Positions 24,012 to 33,217 of a stretch of 47,942 nt of DNA are shown in pieces. Within the stretch, counting starts at the first letter, position 1; each line of letters starts with the position of its first letter. Position numbers and translations under genes: made by a program. Under the pieces are notes generated by a model that made no database searches, had not been told where the DNA came from, and saw nothing but the letters and a program-made list of their open reading frames with translations. The stretch comes from JAGTQI01 sp038868115. GTDB taxonomy: Archaea; Thermoproteota; Bathyarchaeia; Bathyarchaeales; Bathycorpusculaceae. Location of the stretch: contig JAWBXA010000009.1 in the NCBI GenBank assembly GCA_038868115.1, positions 1 through 47,942 of the forward strand, given 5' to 3'.

Positions 24012-25151
24012 CTATTCATGTGCGTAGCATAATATAGTTAACATGCTTCCAAAAACCGCTGCAAAGGTACAGAAAACATAAGGAGCTTCAAAAGAGTGAA
24101 GAGCTAGTATACCTCCAATTATTGGGCCGATAAAATAACCTAAACCCCAAGCAAAGTTTTGTAGACCCGACACTAAACCTCGCGCGGTAGTTGGCGCTAA
24201 ATCCATTAGAGCAATTATTGACGTAATATAAAGTTGACCTACACCTGCGCCTATCACTGTTATGGCAATTAAAAAATAAACAAAAGAAGAAGAGAAAATC
24301 AAGATAAAAAATCCAAGACCACATGTAATGAAAGCCAGAAAAATAGCGGGGCGTTTGCCAATTATGTCACACAGTCTACCAGCCAATGGTTGAATAAATG
24401 ACTCCGCAACAAAGTAGCTGCATAAGAGAACACCTGCCAGTAGCGTGCTCACAAGTATTTCACTGGCATGCACGATAAAATTAGAAATCACAATCCCAAA
24501 GAATATGGAGGATATCAGAGAACCTAGATAAGCAACTCCGAAACTTTTCTTAGCTTTTACATCAAAATTAGGCCAGAATTTTGAAGATACTTTAATTCCC
24601 CTACTCGGTATTTTCTTCACGCGAACGCCGAATATAATTATAAAAACTGAGAAAAACGTTAAAGCTGAACATAAGCAGAAGAGGATAGGATAATTAAACT
24701 CTCTGGTTACGACTCCGCCTATTAAAGGTCCAGCTATAAGGCCTATTCCTTGAAAGGTTCCCATATTTCCTAAGGTTTTTCCTGTCTCATCAGACTTGCA
24801 CATGTCAACAGCGAGCGCAGCTGGCACAGTCCAGTAAGACGCGTCAGTAAATCCTTGCAAGAGTCGTAAAGATAACATTTGAAGAGGGTTGTTTGCAAAG
24901 GAGAAAAGCAAAACCACAAGAGCATAGCCGGACATCCCGGAGACCAGTGCTAACTTTCTTCCCAGAGTGTCTGATATTCTACCCCAAATCGGCGACGCTA
25001 CAATGTAAGCTACGGCCTCAGATGAAATGATGATGCCAAGAATTATGCTGTCAAATTTTAAGTAATTGATGTATAATGGAAGAACAAAGACAAGCATCCC
25101 TATACCAATCGAATTAATCATAAGCCCTAAATACAAGAGTTTGAAACTCAT
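24012..25151 (-). CDS. Major facilitator superfamily transporter
   Basis: The 379-residue protein has about twelve hydrophobic segments and the MFS motif A between segments 2 and 3 (GRISDTLGRKLAL), repeated in degenerate form in the second half (GRLCDIIGKRPAIF). This is the plan of a proton-coupled importer or exporter. It starts at ATG 25151 after a GGTG ribosome site. It lies between the saccharopine-dehydrogenase-like gene and MtmB-like gene 2 on the same strand with gaps of 83 and 148 bases, so it may import the methylated substrate or export the demethylated product. Specificity cannot be read from sequence. Confidence 0.88.
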   Translation of the reverse strand: MSFKLLYLGLMINSIGIGMLVFVLPLYINYLKFDSIILGIIISSEAVAYIVASPIWGRISDTLGRKLALVSGMSGYALVVLLFSFANNPLQMLSLRLLQGFTDASYWTVPAALAVDMCKSDETGKTLGNMGTFQGIGLIAGPLIGGVVTREFNYPILFCLCSALTFFSVFIIIFGVRVKKIPSRGIKVSSKFWPNFDVKAKKSFGVAYLGSLISSIFFGIVISNFIVHASEILVSTLLAGVLLCSYFVAESFIQPLAGRLCDIIGKRPAIFLAFITCGLGFFILIFSSSFVYFLIAITVIGAGVGQLYITSIIALMDLAPTTARGLVSGLQNFAWGLGYFIGPIIGGILALHSFEAPYVFCTFAAVFGSMLTILCYAHE

Positions 25152-25234
25152 CTTGGCACCAGAGACTTTCCATTATTTGTGCTAACGAAATCTTTCCGAA
25201 ACCTTGTTATATGAGTAATTCTATTCCTTTAATA

Positions 25235-26386
25235 TTAAGCAGCATAGGTTTCTATTGTTTCATGTATTAATATGCCTCTTTTTGACAACTCTTTGAAGAA
25301 TTCCGTTGGATCCATGCATGCCTCGGGGGGCAAAACTCCCTTTGAATCAACCTTGCCTTTTGCAATCATCTGCGCCCCGATTGATAGTGGAATTCCGACG
25401 TTTTTGCTGTATGCAGATTTCCCTCCCCATTTATCCATCGGCGGATGGCTATTCTTAAGAGTGACTTTCGCAGGTTTTCCATTCTTCTCCCCATTTACCT
25501 CAACAACTAACCCATAGGCCCACACAGGGTTTTTCTTAGCTTCAGAGCTTTGAAGAAGAAAGTTAAACATGAAGTCGATAGGTTTCACCTTCAATCCATT
25601 TACGTTAATTGGGCGCCTTCGATAGAAGTTATATTTCACCATCATTTTTGCCAACTCCATAGTTGCAGGTGGGAAACATCCTCTCACAGCCACTTTCTTC
25701 AGTTTTGGAAAAACCTTAGGTAATGTTCGAGTCTCCGGATGAGGGATGTATACGACCTCTTGCCTACCAATTTGCCCGTGAAATTCCACAGTTTTGGCAC
25801 CACTAAATGGCTTAACTCTTATAAATTTACCATTTTGGTAGTAGACCCTTTCTTTTACCGCAGGATCAAACTCCCAAAAAGTTGTATAAAGTAGCCCAGG
25901 CGCAATAGCAGTACACCTAAAAGCAGCAAATGCTATTTCCACTTCATCAGCGCGGTCCAGTTTACTTATCCCATACTTTGCCATTAAATTAGTGACCCCA
26001 GGCGTCGCTCCACAACCAGCTACATATGTAATCCCCGCCTTTTTTGCAGCATCATCGAGTACAAATTGATCCTCTTCAGCAGAAAGATCAATGCCATTTA
26101 CTCCAGCTTTGATGCAAGCTTTAGTCACATTCAAGTCGTACCTAAATGGCAATGCACAAGCAACAATATCAAATCCCTTTATCACGCTAGTAACCTCATC
26201 AATATTGCCCGCGTCAACCTTAATAGCCGAAAGTCTTTCATCGCCTAGTTTAGAGATAAATTCTCTCGCCTTTTCAACCGCTATATCACCAATTACAATC
26301 TCTGAGAAATCATCACTTGTATTCACTAAATCCTTAGTGGTTTCTGAGCCTATTGCTCCAACTCCGCCTAAAACAAGTATTCGCAT
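25235..26386 (-). CDS. Saccharopine dehydrogenase-like NAD(P)-dependent oxidoreductase
   Basis: This 383-residue protein begins with a Rossmann dinucleotide site (LVLGGVGAIGSE, glycines at 7, 8, 10 and 13), followed by DIAVEKA and AGCGATPGVTNLMAKY, all typical of the saccharopine dehydrogenase/homospermidine synthase superfamily. Members form or break secondary-amine C-N bonds in amino acids. The C-terminal catalytic domain carries HPETRTLPKVFP and PPATMELAKMM. It is the first gene of the minus-strand row leading to the transporter and MtmB-like gene 2. A role in processing an N-substituted amino acid connected to the methyltransferases is attractive but only inferred. Confidence 0.8.
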   Translation of the reverse strand: MRILVLGGVGAIGSETTKDLVNTSDDFSEIVIGDIAVEKAREFISKLGDERLSAIKVDAGNIDEVTSVIKGFDIVACALPFRYDLNVTKACIKAGVNGIDLSAEEDQFVLDDAAKKAGITYVAGCGATPGVTNLMAKYGISKLDRADEVEIAFAAFRCTAIAPGLLYTTFWEFDPAVKERVYYQNGKFIRVKPFSGAKTVEFHGQIGRQEVVYIPHPETRTLPKVFPKLKKVAVRGCFPPATMELAKMMVKYNFYRRRPINVNGLKVKPIDFMFNFLLQSSEAKKNPVWAYGLVVEVNGEKNGKPAKVTLKNSHPPMDKWGGKSAYSKNVGIPLSIGAQMIAKGKVDSKGVLPPEACMDPTEFFKELSKRGILIHETIETYAA

Positions 26387-26624
26387 TTTATCGCCAATTT
26401 AGTATATTGCTGCTGTTAAGCCTAAAAATTTTACCAAAAAATGAAGCCCTGAGCAGTTGGAAGCGGCGACATTAGGTTGTCCGCAACGTCTCCTACTGGA
26501 GGATTATGTTGTCCCCTATTTTTGGTGTTCCTTGAACAAGATGCAAAAACAGTTTATAAGAGCCGTTACGTACATTAAGATCAGAAGCACTGAAATGTCG
26601 AAAACGAATCCGTTCTAGAAGTTT
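26387..26624. other. Intergenic region, minus-strand promoter of oxidoreductase only
   Basis: Apart from an AATATACTA tract (about 26399-26407) near the oxidoreductase start, I see no gene or structured RNA here. It marks the boundary between the methyltransferase locus and the pyrimidine genes. Confidence 0.4.
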
Positions 26625-27095
26625 TTAAAACTGTTTCAAAACATCGCTTTTCTCCATGATATAGCCACAGTAATGACACTTCAAGATTAGGGGTTCCTCA
26701 CTCTTAGCATAAAATTTCGATTGAACTGGCTCGTTGCTGTTGCTTATACAGGCGAGGTTTGCACATTTAACAATGCCTTCAATAACGCTTGGAAGCTTAA
26801 CCCTTTGTTTCTCGACAACATTATAGTTTCTTATTATGTTTATGGTTGCATGGGGCGCTAAAAGAGCGATTTTGTGTACTTCTTCTGGTTTCAGTTCTCT
26901 GCCCTCAATTTTGACGATGTCCTTAACCTTGAAACGTTTGCTTGGAACGTTGATTGCTATAGTGATTATGCGCTTTTCTTTGCCAGTTATCCCCAAAATC
27001 TTGATGACGTCTAAGGCGTGGCCGCCAGTTATATGGTCTATAACAGTTCCATCTTTAATTTTTGAGACATAAAGCATTGTTTCGCTTTCGTTCAT
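26625..27095 (-). CDS. pyrI: Aspartate carbamoyltransferase regulatory chain
   Basis: PyrI binds nucleotide effectors and holds the catalytic PyrB trimers together. The 156-residue length is typical. The allosteric domain has the family motif IKDGTVIDHITGGHALDVIKIL at about 13-34, and the zinc domain shows C111, C116, C140 and C143. AAAGGTGA lies about nine bases before ATG 27095. The catalytic gene is next door on the opposite strand rather than in the same operon. Confidence 0.94.
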   Translation of the reverse strand: MNESETMLYVSKIKDGTVIDHITGGHALDVIKILGITGKEKRIITIAINVPSKRFKVKDIVKIEGRELKPEEVHKIALLAPHATINIIRNYNVVEKQRVKLPSVIEGIVKCANLACISNSNEPVQSKFYAKSEEPLILKCHYCGYIMEKSDVLKQF

Positions 27096-27281
27096 GGAGC
27101 TTTTTCACCTTTTAGAACGGTATTGTCGGCGCAGGGATAAAAGGTTTTAATCGATAAGAAATATTTCTCGGTCAATTTAACAGCATGTAAGCCGCTAAAT
27201 TTGATAGTCATCTCGAGTTTTCTGCCTCGAAACGTGGATAAAAAGTTATTTAAGCAGAACCCGTTGCTTGTCTAAAAGGGT

Positions 27282-28208
27282 GTGAAATTGCAGTTTGAAG
27301 GGAGAGATATAATATCCATCCGCGATTTTTCACGAGAAGAAATCGACTATATTTTAAAAGTTGCGGAGGCAATGGAGCCCCTGGCTAAGAAGGGCTCCGA
27401 CATGCTTAGGGGTAAAATCCTTGCAACACTCTTTTTTGAGCCTAGCACCCGCACCCGCTTAAGTTTTGAGGCTGCCATACACAAGCTTGGAGGTTCATCA
27501 ATAGGTTTTGCAGAAGCTGAAATAGCCTCTGTGAGGAAGGGCGAAAACTTGGCGGACACCGTGCGCACTGTTGAGAATTACGCTGATGTAATCGCTATTA
27601 GGCATCCGCTGGAGGGAGCTGCGAGGCTCGCGGCAGAGTTTGCAAAAGTGCCGATAATCAATGGTGGGAGCGGAGCGGAGGAACATCCAACGCAGGCGCT
27701 GTTAGACCTTTACACTATTATGAAAGAAAAGGGCAGGATTGACGGTTTAAAAATAGCTCTTGTAGGTGATTTGCGTTATGGACGGACTGTTCATTCTTTG
27801 GCTTACGCCCTTTCCTACTATGATGTGGAGTTGTATCTTGTCTCCCCAGAGCCCTTGAAGATGCGGCGGGAAGTCCTAGAAGAAATTAAGGAGAAAATCC
27901 CAGTAACAGAGGAAACGGACATTAGAAAGGTCGTCCCACTTCTAGACGTTTTATATGTGACTAGAATACAGAAGGAGCGTTTTCCGGACCCAACGGAATA
28001 TATCAAGGTTAAGGGCTCATACAAAATAGACCTTGAAACTTTGGCCAAGGCAAAGAAGGACTTAATTGTTATGCATCCTCTTCCTAGAGTTGACGAGATA
28101 GCCGCAGAGATTGATGCCACACCTCACGCCCGCTATTTCCAGCAGGTCTGGAACGGCATAGTTACAAGAATGGCGCTTTTAGCGTTGATACTGGGCGCAG
28201 TAAAATAA
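27282..28208 (+). CDS. pyrB: Aspartate carbamoyltransferase catalytic chain
   Basis: PyrB joins carbamoyl phosphate and aspartate in the first committed step of pyrimidine synthesis. The carbamoyl-phosphate site FFEPSTRTR is at residues 51-59 and HPTQALLD at 135-142; MHPLPRVDEI near the C terminus is also diagnostic. 308 residues is the normal length. The start is GTG at 27282; AGTTATTTAAGC (about 27245-27256) is about 27 bases upstream, so the transcript is probably leaderless. Confidence 0.96.
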   Translation: MKLQFEGRDIISIRDFSREEIDYILKVAEAMEPLAKKGSDMLRGKILATLFFEPSTRTRLSFEAAIHKLGGSSIGFAEAEIASVRKGENLADTVRTVENYADVIAIRHPLEGAARLAAEFAKVPIINGGSGAEEHPTQALLDLYTIMKEKGRIDGLKIALVGDLRYGRTVHSLAYALSYYDVELYLVSPEPLKMRREVLEEIKEKIPVTEETDIRKVVPLLDVLYVTRIQKERFPDPTEYIKVKGSYKIDLETLAKAKKDLIVMHPLPRVDEIAAEIDATPHARYFQQVWNGIVTRMALLALILGAVK

Positions 28209-28218
28209 GCTCTCAAGC

Positions 28219-30429
28219 TTATTGATAACGTGTGAACGCTGCTAGCGTGCCTACAGAACCACAGATAGGACATTTCTGTAACTTTCCAAACCAGCTTTTG
28301 CGGCACTGGCTGCAGTAGGTTAAGTCGCGGTTGTACGTGAAAAACCCTAGCTTGTAATCTTCAACAAACTTTTTTGTGAATGAGAGAAGTGTGTCTGGCG
28401 TATATTCGCCGTTTCCAAGCTCAACTACTGTTAGGTTTCCGCCAACGAGCGGTTCATAAAGTCCTTTTTCAACAGCTAAGATTTTTGATTGGACCTCCCA
28501 GTTTTGGAGGTTTATTCGGCTGCATGACGAGTAGTGGGGTTTTTCCCTCGATCCTTGAAATCGAACCTTTGCAACGCCGAATCTTTCAATGTCCTGTTTT
28601 GCTAACCTCTCTGAGGCATCGGCGCACGGCAAGGCGGATGGAAGAAGTCTTCTCTCGCTTCTTCCACTTTTCGGCAAGAATTCTGCTATGTTTTTTATGA
28701 TTTCGGAGGCGAACCTTTGCACTTTTTCGTCTTCGTATATGCTTTTTCCGCTTAGGGCCTCTGAAGCTTCTTTCAGTCCAACTAGATTTACTAAGCGTGC
28801 AGCACTTTCATCTCTGAAATATTGGTCTCCGTTGGCTGATTGCGTCAAAAAGGAGAGAAAGTTTCTTCCTCGCTGTTTTAGGGTTCTGCCCTTTATTTCT
28901 AGGGCTCGCGTTGCCATTTCAAGTTTCTCTCTTAAAAGTGTGAAAAGTTTTCTTTCGTCTTTGCCGCATTCAAGGACTATTCTGGGCAAGTTGACGGTTA
29001 CTATTCCCAGAACGCCTGTGCGCAACGTGTCAAGTTCCCAGTCTTCTTTAAAATCTGCTCTGAGAACGCTTCCTGAAGGAGAGAAAACAGCGTACTGCTC
29101 ATTTTTGCCGGAAAGGTTTGCGAAGCACGGTATGCCTTTCTCTGAGGCTAGGTGATGCGCCCTTAATAGAATGTCTGCTGCCGTGCTGTCCTTGAAAGTT
29201 TCTGGGCGGATTTTAACTATGAGCCTTGGGTTTAGGAGCGGCTTTTCATGACTTTCTTCATCAAAAACTTCAAGCACCAGAGAGGCTAAAAGCTGGCTTC
29301 CGCTGACATAGTCGCCATAACAACCGCTTGCTGGACCTATGGCTGGCTTATCTGACAAAAATTCTGGCATTGTCAACTCGAGATTTATAGAGGCGTCAAC
29401 GTGGTGGCTGACACTGATAATGAAGAGCCTCAAAGCCTCCTTGACCACGGCTTTTTCCAAGCCTTTCAAAAAAGGAGCTAAAAAGATGTTAAAGTACTCA
29501 AGCACTTGCGCTCCATCAGTTTCCTTTGATGCTTGCAGAAGAATGTTGAGGGTTAGGGTTAGGGCGGCTTCGAAACTTTTCGGCGGCTTTACGGATGGTT
29601 TAGAAAAGTTTGTGGGGTTTAGGTTTATGCCGTTCTTCATGAAGAATCTTAGGTCGTGGATGACTTCGCTTGGTTTTAATATCCAGTAACCTAAACCGTG
29701 GAGGTGAATCTCGCCTGATAAGTATGCGTCTGCGATATCCCTTGGCAGCACACTTAGAAGCGTGTACTCTTCAAGGACACTTCTTCCAAAATCTTCGCAG
29801 ACAGAAGATGCATCGGCGGCGGCTTTGCTCCTCATAAGGTAAGCTGAAACATCATATACTGGCAGCCCGAGACGAGTGAGTTTGTGGCGGTGCTCCTCTA
29901 GCCCCCTTTCGATTAGGATTCCGTTGACAACCTCCCTTATCAGCGGAGCTGTTAAGTAGCGGGTTCTAGCCTTTAAAAGGCGTTTTTCAGCCTCTTTTGC
30001 TATTTTCTGGGCGAGTTCCGGGGACACTCCAGCCTCCTTAATTAGACTGTTTGCAATTTTTGTAGCGTCGAACTCTTCTAAGGTGAAACGAGACGTCCTC
30101 ACAAGGATTCTCTGAACTTTTAAACTTCGCTTTTCAATTTCCTCAGCCACGTCAATAACCATCTTTCCCAAATCTGTTAGGCGATACTTCTTAGACTCCA
30201 CATCAGCCTCGATCAAATCCGCTTTAAGCAAAAACTTTAGATGATAGGCGAAGCGTCCAGCATCCCTACTAGGATTCATTTTTAAAAAGCTCATAAGCTC
30301 GGTATAGGAAAGCGGGCCATGATCAAAAAGAGCGCTTAGAATGTTAAGCCTAACAGTTGAAGAAACAGCTTTCAAAACGCGGATTCCCCGCAGACGCTGA
30401 TGCTGGCGCTGACTAGACAAACCTTTCAC
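28219..30429 (-). CDS. Winged-helix/ATP-cone/NrdD-like ribonucleotide reductase fusion
   Basis: I start at GTG 30429, which has AGGGGGAG just upstream and a TATAAAC box about 25 bases away; the frame extends 27 codons further. The 736-residue product has an ArsR-like winged helix (about 17-95), an ATP-cone (about 108-190) and an anaerobic NrdD-like reductase domain (from 190), with GEIHLHGLGYWI, LRADFKEDWELDTLRTG and VTVNLPRI. The C terminus has a zinc site (C706, C709, C720, C723), then GSVGTLAAFTRYQ and TAA. Class III reductases normally end with a R-x-x-G-Y glycyl-radical site just after the zinc knuckle; I cannot find that glycine. It may be an inactive or differently activated relative, or truncated. 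No nrdG is in the window. Confidence 0.8.
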   Translation of the reverse strand: MKGLSSQRQHQRLRGIRVLKAVSSTVRLNILSALFDHGPLSYTELMSFLKMNPSRDAGRFAYHLKFLLKADLIEADVESKKYRLTDLGKMVIDVAEEIEKRSLKVQRILVRTSRFTLEEFDATKIANSLIKEAGVSPELAQKIAKEAEKRLLKARTRYLTAPLIREVVNGILIERGLEEHRHKLTRLGLPVYDVSAYLMRSKAAADASSVCEDFGRSVLEEYTLLSVLPRDIADAYLSGEIHLHGLGYWILKPSEVIHDLRFFMKNGINLNPTNFSKPSVKPPKSFEAALTLTLNILLQASKETDGAQVLEYFNIFLAPFLKGLEKAVVKEALRLFIISVSHHVDASINLELTMPEFLSDKPAIGPASGCYGDYVSGSQLLASLVLEVFDEESHEKPLLNPRLIVKIRPETFKDSTAADILLRAHHLASEKGIPCFANLSGKNEQYAVFSPSGSVLRADFKEDWELDTLRTGVLGIVTVNLPRIVLECGKDERKLFTLLREKLEMATRALEIKGRTLKQRGRNFLSFLTQSANGDQYFRDESAARLVNLVGLKEASEALSGKSIYEDEKVQRFASEIIKNIAEFLPKSGRSERRLLPSALPCADASERLAKQDIERFGVAKVRFQGSREKPHYSSCSRINLQNWEVQSKILAVEKGLYEPLVGGNLTVVELGNGEYTPDTLLSFTKKFVEDYKLGFFTYNRDLTYCSQCRKSWFGKLQKCPICGSVGTLAAFTRYQ

Positions 30430-30443
30430 GTCTCCCCCTAACA

Positions 30444-30460
30444 CTGGATAGTTTATAGCC
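30444..30460 (-). promoter_or_regulatory. TATA box for the NrdD-like fusion gene
   Basis: On the minus strand, GGCTATAAACTATCC precedes the GTG start by roughly 20-30 bases, with the purine-rich AGGGGGAG ribosome site in between. It supports the shorter start and a very short leader. Confidence 0.5.
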
Positions 30461-30538
30461 CCAGATAAGGGTTTAAAGGTTAAGAAAACACCTTTATTAC
30501 ACCTACACAAAACTAAAACGTGGACGACTTAAACCAAA

Positions 30539-30613
30539 GGGGCTGTCGGCTAGCTTGGTCTAGGCTCTGAGCCTCGGGCGCTCGGGACCCCGGTTCAAAT
30601 CCGGGCAGCCCCA
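30539..30613 (+). tRNA. tRNA-Pro (anticodon CGG)
   Basis: Acceptor GGGGCTG pairs with CAGCCCC. The D arm is GGCT/GGCT with wobble pairs, the anticodon stem TGAGC/GCTCG encloses loop CTCGGGC with anticodon CGG and G37, and the T arm is CCCGG-TTCAAAT-CCGGG. The variable loop is four bases and CCA is not encoded. A CCTTTATTAC box lies about 45 bases upstream. No intron. Confidence 0.95.
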
Positions 30614-30881
30614 CCTTTTGATGGCAACTTGCGGTTTCCATACATTCCCTTTTCAGTGAACCGGTTTGTTTGAAGTTTGTTTTTGGTTTAGCTCTGAGCA
30701 ATTCAGCAACTTTTTTCTTAAGGCATACATTTATAAAACTTTGTTGGCAACCTCTTTTTCTCTCCTACTATTTCATTAACCATTTAAAAGTTCTGGTTTC
30801 AAGATTACATAATAATTGACTATTTTTATCAAACAGCACTATTCTTTAATGAAAAAAGGGAATTTTAGGTCTTGCTCCGTG
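30614..30881. other. Intergenic region between tRNA-Pro and peptidase gene
   Basis: AT-rich, with a TATA-like CATTTATAAAAC near 30727 on the plus strand but no open frame or obvious structured RNA after it. T-runs close to the tRNA may serve as terminator. Confidence 0.35.
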
Positions 30882-32978
30882 TTAATTCTGGTTAATCAAG
30901 ATCATTTTTCCTTTATTGAATGCTTTCTGTACATCACTTGTGGTGATATTAAGTTTTTCGTAAAGGGTGATGAGCTTAGTTCCTAATGAGTTGATTTCCG
31001 ATAAGAAGTTTGGCTCATGTTGATGCATTTTTGCTTTTATTGAGTTATATTCGATGTGGACGTCAGTAATCCATGGCAAGTGACCTTCAGCCCAATTCAG
31101 ATACGGCGTCCCATTAAATAGCCAAACAATATCTTTGTATACTGGGTAGCTGACGTGTTTTCCCCAGTCCATTGTCACAACGCCTTCAAGTTTTTTCACG
31201 GCCGTTTTTGCGTCGCCATTTATTAATGCGTCAATAGCACTCCTGAGGAGTGGTATATCGTTAGTATACGTGTCAAATTTGGAGACGCTACACCATCCAG
31301 GCAATGGGTATTCTAATCCGACATCTTGATCCCATAATAATGGATTAACAGTTTTAATGCATTCAAGCATTTTTGCATTAATCTCTTTCACCGTAGAATA
31401 ATTTGGATTTTTTAATTTTTTAATTCGTCCCTGAAATTCCTTCGCTGAATTTTCAAATTCCTCGAGAGTTTTAATCAATGCTGAAACCTTTGCGTCTGGG
31501 ACTTTAAACAAGAGCTTATTCACAGCTTCCCGGGCCTCCTTACCGATTTCACTCAATTCATAAGGTAGGATTTCTGCTTGGCTTAGCCTTAATCCTGCCA
31601 CTCCTCTAAACACAGCGTCCATTCGAAGATGGTCTCGACTTATTTGGTCCATTGTTGCAAGGTCTGTGTGATAGTAGGGAGATTCAAACGCCCCCAGAAG
31701 AGGCCCGTAATAAACGTTCACGGCGGGTACACCTGCCATGTAGAAGCCCCAACCATCAAACGAAGAGATTGGCGTAAACACATACGGTGTCATTAAATCT
31801 GACACACGTACATCATAAGCAACTTTCTTCAAGAAACCGCCGAGTTCAGGCGTTGTTTCTATCATCATCGCCCATTCGACTCCCCAAAGCACACCGCCCG
31901 CCCCATCAGTCACCAAGCTTGCAACAACTTTTCCAGCCCATTCAGGGTGAAGCACGTTCATGAAATAATACGCTCCTAATGCCCAATCCCAATATGATTC
32001 TTTACTACCGCCAGTGCCGCTCTCATGGCCGCTTGCTAGCATAAAAACCCACGTTCTCTTGGGAGTTATCCTTGCTTCTAATAACGCCTTCGCAATTGCA
32101 AGCGTTGACGCTACGCCACCGTTATTATCGACAGCGCCACACCACCAATGATCATAGTGTGCCTCAATTATAACATACTCGTCTTGGTATTTAGATCCCC
32201 AAATGTATCCATAAACGATGTAAGCCTTCGCATCTTCGTTAATATCATTGTCCACAGCTACTTTAACTTTGACCTTTTCCTTTTGAAGTAGATCCTTTAG
32301 ATAAGCAGCATCCACGCCTGTTATTGAAAGAGTAGGTATAGGGTTATGTGCACAATCGATGTTTAAGGCTTCCGGATCCCTGAATGGATTATGAATGAGA
32401 GCCGCTACTGCCCCGTGGTACGCTGCCTCATATACCGCTGGCGTTGTCATCCACATTGGTTCATCGTAGCGATCTATTAAAACAATTTTTCCATTCACAC
32501 CTCCAACAACTTTTTCATAGTCCTGTTTTCTGCCTAGGCCTACGTAAACTAGTTCAGCTTCAATCGGATCTCCGTTGGGAGTGGACGGACAGCACGCCAT
32601 AGACCTTGTTTTGATAGATCGCTTTTCACTGGGACTAACGATTTCAAGCGACGCACTTGTATAGTTCCAATTTACCACTGGAAACGACTCAATGGTTACG
32701 TTTTGGAGGCCTAACTGCTCCATTTCTTTCTTTAGGTAGAGGGAAACCTCGTAATCTTGCCTACTGCCTGGAACAACTTCGCCATCATAAGGGTAAGGGA
32801 AACTTGAAAGTCTTTCACACAAGTCATATGCGTAAGTCGCATTTATGCTGTTTACGAAACTTTGTTCTTCAGGTGAAAGATACGGTGCCCGTTTCCTTGA
32901 TTCAACTCCAGGCACAGCACTTAAGATAAGCCCCAAGTATAGTAGTCCTATACCAATGTAAACCAAAGCTTTTTTCAC
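30882..32978 (-). CDS. Exported M28-family zinc aminopeptidase
   Basis: This 698-residue protein has a signal-peptide-like or anchor N terminus (KKALVYIGIGLLYLGLILSAVPG, residues 2-24). A protease-associated domain (about 140-240) is inserted before the metallopeptidase core. Candidate zinc ligands are His274/Asp276 in EAHYDH, Asp284 in AVDNNGG, Glu319 in GHESG and His437 in YYHTDL. Residues from about 450 form a helical C-terminal domain like that of glutamate-carboxypeptidase-type M28 enzymes. It likely trims peptides outside the cell, suggesting use of protein or peptides as nutrients. The start is GTG with a GGGGAGAGGGGG purine tract upstream. Confidence 0.88.
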   Translation of the reverse strand: MKKALVYIGIGLLYLGLILSAVPGVESRKRAPYLSPEEQSFVNSINATYAYDLCERLSSFPYPYDGEVVPGSRQDYEVSLYLKKEMEQLGLQNVTIESFPVVNWNYTSASLEIVSPSEKRSIKTRSMACCPSTPNGDPIEAELVYVGLGRKQDYEKVVGGVNGKIVLIDRYDEPMWMTTPAVYEAAYHGAVAALIHNPFRDPEALNIDCAHNPIPTLSITGVDAAYLKDLLQKEKVKVKVAVDNDINEDAKAYIVYGYIWGSKYQDEYVIIEAHYDHWWCGAVDNNGGVASTLAIAKALLEARITPKRTWVFMLASGHESGTGGSKESYWDWALGAYYFMNVLHPEWAGKVVASLVTDGAGGVLWGVEWAMMIETTPELGGFLKKVAYDVRVSDLMTPYVFTPISSFDGWGFYMAGVPAVNVYYGPLLGAFESPYYHTDLATMDQISRDHLRMDAVFRGVAGLRLSQAEILPYELSEIGKEAREAVNKLLFKVPDAKVSALIKTLEEFENSAKEFQGRIKKLKNPNYSTVKEINAKMLECIKTVNPLLWDQDVGLEYPLPGWCSVSKFDTYTNDIPLLRSAIDALINGDAKTAVKKLEGVVTMDWGKHVSYPVYKDIVWLFNGTPYLNWAEGHLPWITDVHIEYNSIKAKMHQHEPNFLSEINSLGTKLITLYEKLNITTSDVQKAFNKGKMILINQN

Positions 32979-33217
32979 GACTTCCCCCTCTCCCCGTTCA
33001 ATTTGATGTTTAAAGAACGCATTCTTATTTTTATTGAAAAAGATTTTAAATATTTTTCTAAACTATAACTCCAGAACTCCTAAAAACTGCGAGCATAAAA
33101 GAGCTAATACCTTCTGGAATAAGGTCTATAGCAGCACGTGATGTAAACGTTGAACCAAAGGATTTAATTTTGGGAAACCAACTAAAATATGCAATTACTA
33201 CAGCAATTCACATAGAG

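Noticed and set aside
19575..26620. Integrated element with attachment sites at tRNA-Leu
   Set aside because: I could not find a second copy of the tRNA 3' end, nor an integrase; only composition and position hint at transfer.
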